Assembly: GCA_963693025.1 (NCBI GenBank)
Contig: OY843749.1
Location: 1,798,001-1,862,000 of the forward strand
Direction: 5' to 3'
DNA from: JAHRAW01 sp963693025
GTDB lineage: Bacteria > Pseudomonadota > Gammaproteobacteria > Arenicellales > Poriferihabitantaceae
Length of the DNA stretch: 64,000 nt
Below, in pieces: positions 58,761 to 64,000 of this stretch (the first letter of the stretch is position 1; each line of letters starts with the position of its first letter). A program made the translations under genes and the position numbers. The notes under the pieces are model-generated. The model was given only the letters and a program-made list of their open reading frames with translations. It ran no database searches and had not been told where the DNA came from.

Positions 58761-59666
58761 TCACGTCGCGCGTCGTGATTGGCAGTGGGATTGGGCGAAG
58801 GTGAGGAATTCTTCCATTGCGCGCAGGCGGAATTTTTGGTGGGGGTGGACGATGGAGAACGGGCGGCGGATGGGTGGGTTGAGGGGGACGGCGCGCAGGG
58901 ATTTCAGGGTCAATTCTTTTTCCATGGTGGCGATGGATAAAATGGAGATGCCGAGACCGGCGCTGACCGCGCTTTTGATGGACTCGGAGCCGCCGAATTC
59001 CATGACGATGTTGAGGTTGGCGGCTTCCTGGTGTTGTTCGGCGATGTAATTTTCCATCACTTCGCGCGTGCCGGAGCCTTCTTCGCGGCTGATGAACGGG
59101 TATTCCAGCAGGGCTTCGATGGTGGTTTGGTCGTGCGTCGCCAGGGCGTGGTCAACCGGGCAGATGGCAACCAGTTCGTCCTCCCAGATGGTTTCGGTGA
59201 TGAGGTTTTTGTTGTTGACCGGACCTTCGACGACGCCGACATCGATTTCGTTGCTTTCCACCTGGTGAATCACGCCGTTGGTGTTGGCGATTTGCAGCCG
59301 GACAGTGACGTCGGGGAAACTGGATTGATAGTCGCCGATGATGCCGGGGATGAAATACGCCCCGATGGTGGTGCTGGCGCCGACCGCCAGCGGACCCCGG
59401 ACGTCGCCGGTGAGCGCGCGCACTTCGTGATTCATCTCGGTGTAGCGGGTCATGATGCGCTCGGCGTGGGACTGGACGACGCGGCCCGCTTCGGTCAGCG
59501 CGATGCGGTTGTGCGTGCGGTCAAACAGGCGGGCGTTGAAATACTCTTCCAACTGGCGAATCTGGAAGGTGACCGCCGGCTGGGTCATGTGGAGCGACTC
59601 AGCCGCTTTGGTAAAACTGAGCAAGCGGGCGACCGTTGCAAAAACTTGTAGCCTGCGATCCGCCAC
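58761..59666 (-). CDS. LysR-family transcriptional regulator
   Basis: A 301-residue LTTR. The N-terminal winged helix-turn-helix is clear (LQVFATVARLLSFTKAAESLHMTQPAVTFQIRQLEEYFNARLFDRTHN), followed by the linker helix and a two-lobed effector domain (VGASTTIGAYFIPGII, IDVGVVEGPVNNKNL). It is divergent from the small-membrane-protein/BI-1 genes starting at 59830. By the usual LTTR logic these are its likely targets. The effector is unknown. Confidence 0.92.
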   Translation of the reverse strand: MADRRLQVFATVARLLSFTKAAESLHMTQPAVTFQIRQLEEYFNARLFDRTHNRIALTEAGRVVQSHAERIMTRYTEMNHEVRALTGDVRGPLAVGASTTIGAYFIPGIIGDYQSSFPDVTVRLQIANTNGVIHQVESNEIDVGVVEGPVNNKNLITETIWEDELVAICPVDHALATHDQTTIEALLEYPFISREEGSGTREVMENYIAEQHQEAANLNIVMEFGGSESIKSAVSAGLGISILSIATMEKELTLKSLRAVPLNPPIRRPFSIVHPHQKFRLRAMEEFLTFAQSHCQSRRAT

Positions 59667-59829
59667 TGGGGGCTTCTCCGATGGGTTTGCCGGCGATTGG
59701 GGCTTGATTTTCGCCGGATTGGGGGTATGTTATAGTCAAGCGGGTTGAATTGACACTGTTTTTGAGGTACTTTTCGGCAAAGTGACGCGGTTGCGCGACC
59801 AGCCGCACGGATGAACAAGGAGGCGCAGG

Positions 59830-60030
59830 ATGAAGATAGGGCGGAAGAGCAGGCGGCTGGCGGAGTATGTCGGGCAACTCGGCGTGTTGTTGCTTGGCGC
59901 GGCGGTTCTCCGGCTGATGTTTGTGGGCGGGGATGTTGAGCCGATGGTTATGGTAGACGGGCCGGCGGTTGTGGTATCATTGCTCGGAATCGTTTGTATT
60001 GCGTATGGCACGATAATGGGAGGTGAATGA
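59830..60030 (+). CDS. Small membrane protein (66 residues)
   Basis: The ATG at 59830 has a near-consensus AAGGAGG 6 bp upstream, good evidence for translation. The product has a basic N-terminus (MKIGRKSRRLAEYVGQ) and two hydrophobic stretches, LGVLLLGAAVLRLMFV and PAVVVSLLGIVCIAYGTIMGG, predicting a two-helix hairpin with the N-terminus inside. I recognise no family. Its stop overlaps the next start, so it is the first gene of a compact membrane-peptide operon. Confidence 0.7.
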   Translation: MKIGRKSRRLAEYVGQLGVLLLGAAVLRLMFVGGDVEPMVMVDGPAVVVSLLGIVCIAYGTIMGGE

Positions 60031-60137
60031 TGGCAGCGGCAATTTTAGCGGGTGTGATTACGGTGGTGTTGATTAGTGCGGGGCTCATTCTGCACTGGTA
60101 CGAACAGCGCCACCCGGAAAAACCGGACGCTGACTGA
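60030..60137 (+). CDS. 35-residue membrane micropeptide, copy 1
   Basis: Below usual ORF-length cut-offs. GGGAGG at 60018-60023 is 6 bp before the ATG at 60030 (an in-frame ATG also lies at 60027). The product is one hydrophobic helix (AAAILAGVITVVLISAGLIL) with a polar tail HWYEQRHPEKPDAD. The tail motif WYExRxPEKPD and the whole layout recur in the next small gene. The start overlaps the previous stop (ATGATG/TGA). The function is unknown. Confidence 0.68.
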   Translation: MAAAILAGVITVVLISAGLILHWYEQRHPEKPDAD

Positions 60138-60161
60138 CGCGCAATGCGCGGGAGGTAAATG

Positions 60162-60269
60162 ATGGACGTGGTAATTTTTACTGCGGGGATTGTGACCGTA
60201 TTGTTGCTGATGCTGGCCGGCCTCATATGGTATGAAAACCGCTACCCGGAAAAACCGGACGAAAAATGA
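60162..60269 (+). CDS. 35-residue membrane micropeptide, copy 2
   Basis: The same length and design as the previous micropeptide: a helix (VVIFTAGIVTVLLLMLAGLI) followed by WYENRYPEKPDEK. GGGAGG at 60150-60155 is 6 bp before the ATG, the same arrangement as copy 1, and an in-frame ATG again lies 3 bp upstream. The matching tail with diverged helix and DNA indicates a tandem duplication kept under selection for the peptide. The next gene is a BI-1/YccA protein 74 bp later. Confidence 0.68.
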   Translation: MDVVIFTAGIVTVLLLMLAGLIWYENRYPEKPDEK

Positions 60270-60343
60270 CGGCGCGATGCGCGGTCTGATTTTGACTTTG
60301 ACCTTAACCTTGATTTTGACTTTCGTTTTCAGGAGGCAATGAA

Positions 60344-61045
60344 ATGGCTAGATTCGGCGTAGAGAGAGTGGGGCGTGCGGAAAGCACGGTTGTTCGGACG
60401 GGCGCCCGTGGTCGCGGCTTGGAAATCAACAGTGTATTGAAAAATACCTACCTGTTGCTCGCCATGACCTTGCTGTTCAGCGCGCTCATGGCGGGCGTTG
60501 CGATGGCGATTAACGCGCCGCCGCTCGGCCTCGTCGTCACCCTTGTCGGCTGGTTCGGGCTGCTGTTTTTGACCACCAAATTCCGCAACTCGCCGTTCGG
60601 GCTGGTGCTGGTGTTCGCCTTCACCGGCTTCATGGGCTTCACCATCGGGCCCATCATCCAATGGTATGTGACCGCCATCCCCAACGGCGGCCAGGTGGTG
60701 CTGACCGCGCTCGGCGGAACCGGCGTTATTTTCGTGGCGCTGTCGGCCTATGTGCTGGCGACCAAAAAGGATTTTACCTTCATCGGCGGGATGATGATGG
60801 TCGGCATCATGGTGGCGTTCATCGGCGGTTTGGCGGCGGTCATCTTTTCCCTGCCGGCGCTGTCGCTGGCGGTCTCGGCGATGTTCGTGTTGCTGATGTC
60901 CGCCTTGATCCTGTGGCAGACCAGCCAAATCGTCAACGGCGGCGAGACCAACTACATCATGGCGACCATCACGCTGTATATCACCATCTACAACCTGTTC
61001 ACCAGCCTGTTGCACCTCTTCGGCCTGTTTGGCGGCGACGACTAA
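60344..61045 (+). CDS. Bax inhibitor-1/YccA family membrane protein
   Basis: A 233-residue protein with about seven transmembrane helices, in the BI-1/YccA (TMBIM) family. The N-terminal cytosolic segment (residues 1-30, NSVLKNTYLLLAMTLLFSAL) leads into the helices, with the family patterns FAFTGFMGFTIGPIIQWYV and TNYIMATITLYITIYNLF near the end. E. coli YccA modulates FtsH proteolysis, and YetJ leaks calcium. AGGAGG lies 6 bp upstream of the ATG. A strong terminator follows. Confidence 0.9.
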   Translation: MARFGVERVGRAESTVVRTGARGRGLEINSVLKNTYLLLAMTLLFSALMAGVAMAINAPPLGLVVTLVGWFGLLFLTTKFRNSPFGLVLVFAFTGFMGFTIGPIIQWYVTAIPNGGQVVLTALGGTGVIFVALSAYVLATKKDFTFIGGMMMVGIMVAFIGGLAAVIFSLPALSLAVSAMFVLLMSALILWQTSQIVNGGETNYIMATITLYITIYNLFTSLLHLFGLFGGDD

Positions 61046-61065
61046 GCGCACGCCCACCGGCAAGT

Positions 61066-61092
61066 AAAAAAGCCTCGTTTTGAGGCTTTTTT
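61066..61092 (+). terminator. Intrinsic terminator
   Basis: A perfect stem AAAAAAGCCTC / GAGGCTTTTTT with loop GTTTT, ending in a T-run. It lies 20 bp after the BI-1/YccA stop and ends the micropeptide/BI-1 transcript before the nucleotidyltransferase gene. Confidence 0.95.
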
Positions 61093-61130
61093 ATTGCGCC
61101 GCAACCCACTTCCCCGCCCGCGTATTATCC

Positions 61131-62240
61131 ATGAAAGCCATGATTCTGGCAGCCGGTCAGGGAACCCGGATGCAGCCGCTGACCTATGAATTGCCCAAGC
61201 CGATGATTCCGGTGCTGGGCAAGCCGGTCATGGAATACCTCGTCGAGCAACTGGCCGCCCACCAGTTCACGGACATCATGGTGAACGTCAGCCACCTGCC
61301 CGAATCCATTGAGAATTATTTCGGCGACGGTCGGCGGTGGGGGGCGAATATCGGCTATTCGTTTGAGGGGCGCATCGACAAGGGCAAGGTGGTCAGCGAG
61401 CCGCTCGGCTCAGCCGGCGGAATCAAGCGCATCCACGAGTTCGGCGGTTTTTTCGACGACACCTTTCTGGTGGTTTGCGGCGACGCCATTTTCGACCTCG
61501 ACTTGACCGCGGCGCTGCGCAAGCACTGGCAGTCCGGCGCCGGCGCCAGCATCATGGTCAAGCGTGTCCCCAAGGAGCGGGTCTCGGACTACGGCGTGGT
61601 GCTGTGCGACGAGCGCGGTCGCATCACCTCCTTTCAGGAAAAACCGCCGGTCGCGGAAGCCAAATCAACCCTGGTCAACACCGGCATCTGCCTGTTTGAG
61701 CCGGACATTCTGGAGCAGATTCCGCCCGACGCGGTATACGACATCGGCTCGCAACTGCTGCCCAAACTCATCGAAAAAAACCTCCCGTTTCAAGCCATTG
61801 AACTGCCCTTTCACTGGGTCGATATTGGCCGGCTGAACGACTACTGGAGCGCCAACCAGCAACTCATGCGCGGCACGCTGCGCGGCATCGACATGCCGGG
61901 CCAGGAAGTCCTGCCGCGCGTGTGGACCGGGCTGAATGTCAAGGTTGACTGGGACGATGTGCTCATCGAAGGCCCGGTCTATATCGGCGCCAACTCGCGC
62001 ATAGAAGCCGGCTGCGAAATCCACGGACCCACCTGGATATCACACGGCTGCCACCTGCAAGCCGGCGTCAAGGTACACCGCAGCATCCTCTTCGAACACA
62101 CCCTAATGCGCCCGCAAGGCGCACTCTCCGAAGCCGTCGTGTTTGGCCGCTACTGCGTAGACAAAGAAGGCAACCCGGTAGACAGCAGCGGCGCCGGCCT
62201 AGACTGGGTAGACGACGCCCGCAACCGCGAGACGGGGTAG
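61131..62240 (+). CDS. Sugar-1-phosphate nucleotidyltransferase (mannose-1-P guanylyltransferase-like)
   Basis: A 369-residue enzyme. Residues about 1-235 form a nucleotidyltransferase domain: MILAAGQGTRMQPLTYELPK with the signature GxGTRxxPLT and LPKPMIPVLGKPVMEY, the metal Asp in VVCGDAIFDLD, and TLVNTGICLFEPDIL. Residues about 260-350 are a left-handed beta-helix (VYIGANSRIEAGCEIHGPTWISHGCHL). The ATG at 61131 is preferred; the longer frame starts inside the terminator. It probably makes NDP-sugars for surface polysaccharide; the sugar is not certain. Confidence 0.85.
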   Translation: MKAMILAAGQGTRMQPLTYELPKPMIPVLGKPVMEYLVEQLAAHQFTDIMVNVSHLPESIENYFGDGRRWGANIGYSFEGRIDKGKVVSEPLGSAGGIKRIHEFGGFFDDTFLVVCGDAIFDLDLTAALRKHWQSGAGASIMVKRVPKERVSDYGVVLCDERGRITSFQEKPPVAEAKSTLVNTGICLFEPDILEQIPPDAVYDIGSQLLPKLIEKNLPFQAIELPFHWVDIGRLNDYWSANQQLMRGTLRGIDMPGQEVLPRVWTGLNVKVDWDDVLIEGPVYIGANSRIEAGCEIHGPTWISHGCHLQAGVKVHRSILFEHTLMRPQGALSEAVVFGRYCVDKEGNPVDSSGAGLDWVDDARNRETG

Positions 62241-62333
62241 TCTCCCAACCACCACTCCGTCATTCCCAACCAATTTTCGGCTATACTAACAACTCAACCT
62301 CCCCTCACCCGCCCAGGAGACGAAACCCAAGCG

Positions 62334-62729
62334 ATGCCGTTTTACGAATACCAATGCACTGCCTGCGCGCACCGCCTGGAAGCGCTGCAAAAAATCGTGG
62401 ACGCCCCGTTGCTGTATTGCCCGGAGTGCGGCGAAGCCAGCCTGAAAAAACTGATTTCCAAGTCGGCCTTCCGGCTGAAGGGCGCCGGCTGGTATGCCAC
62501 CGATTTCAAAAACAGCGGCGCACAAGAAGACCGGGCGCGTAAAAAAGACGGCGGCAAGGACGGCGGCAATGACGGTGACAAAGACGGCGCGGGCAAGGGC
62601 GCCGACTCAAAACCCAAGAGTTCGCCACCAAGCGAAACCACCTCCGCCTCCGCCACCACCTCAGGCGACAAAAAAGACGGCGCATCGAAAAAGTCGTCAT
62701 CCGCCGAACCGATGCAAAAAAGCGCCTGA
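62334..62729 (+). CDS. FmdB-family zinc-ribbon protein
   Basis: A 131-residue protein. Residues 1 to about 42 are the FmdB-type zinc ribbon: MPFYEYQCTACAHRLE, then YCPECGEASLKKLISK (two CxxC pairs), followed by the family's SAFRLKGAGWYATDF. The second half is a Lys/Gly/Asp- and Ser-rich disordered tail. The ribbon gene immediately before aspS is a standard arrangement. The role is unclear. Confidence 0.9.
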   Translation: MPFYEYQCTACAHRLEALQKIVDAPLLYCPECGEASLKKLISKSAFRLKGAGWYATDFKNSGAQEDRARKKDGGKDGGNDGDKDGAGKGADSKPKSSPPSETTSASATTSGDKKDGASKKSSSAEPMQKSA

Positions 62730-62746
62730 CGGGCAAGCGAGCCCCG

Positions 62747-64000
62747 ATGCGCACCCACCTCAGCGGCCAACTCACCCCGAACGACATCGGCGAGCGCGTC
62801 ACCCTCGCCGGCTGGGTGTTGAACCGCCGCGACCACGGCGGCGTGATATTCATCGACCTGCGCGACCGCAGCGGGCGCGTGCAAGTGGTGGCCGACCCGG
62901 ACGCGCCGGAGCCTTTTGCGATTGCCGAGCAGGCGCGCAACGAGTTCGTGTTGCGCGTGACCGGCACGGTGCGGCGGCGCCCCGAAGGAACCGTCAACGC
63001 GGAGTTGCCGACCGGCGAAATTGAAGTGGTGGCGGAGCGCATCGAACTGCTGGGGCGTGCCGAGCCGCTGCCGTTTCAGATGGACATGGCCGACGACGAA
63101 ATCAGCGAGACGGTGCGCTTGAAATACCGCTTTCTCGACCTGCGGCGCCCGCCGATGCAATCGGCATTGCGCCTGCGCGCCGCGCTCATCAGCGAAATCC
63201 GCCGCTTCCTCGACGCGCGCGATTTTGTCGACATTGAAACGCCCATCCTGACCCGCTCGACCCCCGAAGGCGCGCGCGACTACCTCGTCCCCAGCCGCAC
63301 CCACCCCGGCGAGTTTTTCGCGCTACCGCAATCGCCGCAACTGTTCAAGCAACTGCTGATGGTCGCCGGGTTTGAGCGCTACTACCAAATCGCGCGCTGC
63401 TTCCGCGACGAAGACCTGCGCGCCGACCGCCAGCCCGAATTCACCCAACTGGATGTCGAGATGTCGTTCGTGGACGAGGGCGACGTCATCGCCCTGATGG
63501 AGCAACTCATCCGCGAAGTGTTCAAGCGCACGGCGGACGCCGACCTGCCCGACCCCATCCCGCGCATGCCATACGCCGAGGCGCTCGCGCGCTACGGCAG
63601 CGACCGGCCCGACTTGCGTATTGCGCTCGAATTGACCGACCTGACCGACCTGATGAAGGCGGTCGAATTCAAAGTGTTCGCGGCGCCCGCCAACGACCCG
63701 GCGGGGCGCGTGGCGGCGCTCAAAGTCCCCGGCGGCGGGCAGTTGACGCGCGCGCAAATCGACCACTACACCGAATTCGTCGCCCAGTTCGGCGCGCGCG
63801 GGCTGGCGTATATCAAGGTCAACGAGACCGTCGATGCGGACGGCACCGCCACCGACACCACCACCGCCACCATACGAGACGGTCTGCAATCACCCATCCT
63901 GAAATTCCTGCCCGATGACGCGCTCGCCGGCATCCTCAAGCGCACCAGCGCCGTGCGCGGCGACCTGATTTTCTTCGGCGCCGACCAAGCCGCGGTGGTC
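62747..64000 (+). CDS. aspS: Aspartyl-tRNA synthetase, N-terminal part (runs off right edge)
   Basis: A class II synthetase; 418 residues are visible from the ATG at 62747 with no stop, against about 590-600 for the full protein. Seen in order: an OB-fold anticodon domain (GERVTLAGWVLNRRDHGGVIFIDLRDRSG), motif 1/2 region RFLDLRRPPMQ, VDIETPILTRSTPEGARDYLVPSR, FALPQSPQLFKQLLMVAGFERYYQIARCFRDEDLRADRQPEFTQLD, and the GAD insertion domain of bacterial AspRS. It lies 17 bp after the FmdB-family gene. Confidence 0.96.
   Translation, partial: MRTHLSGQLTPNDIGERVTLAGWVLNRRDHGGVIFIDLRDRSGRVQVVADPDAPEPFAIAEQARNEFVLRVTGTVRRRPEGTVNAELPTGEIEVVAERIELLGRAEPLPFQMDMADDEISETVRLKYRFLDLRRPPMQSALRLRAALISEIRRFLDARDFVDIETPILTRSTPEGARDYLVPSRTHPGEFFALPQSPQLFKQLLMVAGFERYYQIARCFRDEDLRADRQPEFTQLDVEMSFVDEGDVIALMEQLIREVFKRTADADLPDPIPRMPYAEALARYGSDRPDLRIALELTDLTDLMKAVEFKVFAAPANDPAGRVAALKVPGGGQLTRAQIDHYTEFVAQFGARGLAYIKVNETVDADGTATDTTTATIRDGLQSPILKFLPDDALAGILKRTSAVRGDLIFFGADQAAVV

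Noticed and set aside
62241..62333. Possible further copy of the repeat family (CCGTCATTCCCAACC)
   Set aside because: Only about 8 bases match the family end; there is no hairpin or body module.

Overview
The window looks like the chromosome of a GC-rich gammaproteobacterium. The evidence is conserved gene order: dnaG-rpoD followed by tRNA-Ile2(CAT), sucA-sucB...lpdA, kdsD-lptC-lptA-lptB...hpf-ptsN-rapZ-HPr-ptsI, leuS-lptE...holA-proA, qmcA-nfeD, fmdB-aspS and a nitrilase-tldD pair. There is no rRNA, so the species cannot be named. No prophage, plasmid backbone or CRISPR array is visible. The first gene (tldD) and the last (aspS) run off the window.

Layout. 1-5.2 kb, minus strand: tldD (partial), a nitrilase-family amidase, a SleB-type cell-wall hydrolase with a Thr/Ala repeat tract, prfC and pgeF, interrupted by a non-coding inverted-repeat element. 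5.3-12.9 kb: tRNA-Ser(TGA), dnaG, rpoD, tRNA-Ile2, an SDR dehydrogenase, cysC, two A+T-richer accessory genes (a GIY-YIG-like protein and a small membrane protein with an EF-hand-like loop) and moeB. 13-21.6 kb: 2-oxoglutarate dehydrogenase genes sucA, sucB and lpdA, with a type II restriction-modification pair inserted between sucB and lpdA, then a phosphomannomutase/phosphoglucomutase. 21.9-26.2 kb: qmcA-nfeD, cysG, a secreted DM13 protein and a dienelactone hydrolase.

26.8-40.8 kb is a single-direction run of twelve tightly packed genes, with a frameshifted transposase scrap at its left edge and a strong hairpin at its right edge. It encodes a complete branched-chain-amino-acid-type ABC importer whose second ATPase is fused to a Tm-1-like (UPF0261) domain, the TIM-barrel partner of Tm-1 (PEP-hydrolase family), a flotillin, an SRPBCC protein, an SRPBCC-quinone oxidoreductase fusion, a fumarylacetoacetate-hydrolase-family enzyme, an alpha/beta hydrolase and an amidohydrolase. 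This reads as an uptake-plus-catabolism system of unknown substrate and is the best candidate for something undescribed.

41-64 kb returns to core genes: a cobalamin riboswitch controlling btuB-btuF; the PTS-Ntr/LPS-transport cluster, with rpoN and kdsC missing from their usual places; proA, holA, two accessory genes, lptE and leuS; a LysR regulator divergent from an operon of three tiny membrane proteins (two of them 35-residue paralogues) and a BI-1/YccA protein; a sugar-nucleotide transferase; fmdB; and aspS. Four intergenic regions (2.5, 5.5, 21.6 and 44.4 kb) carry copies of one modular, palindromic, non-coding repeat family.
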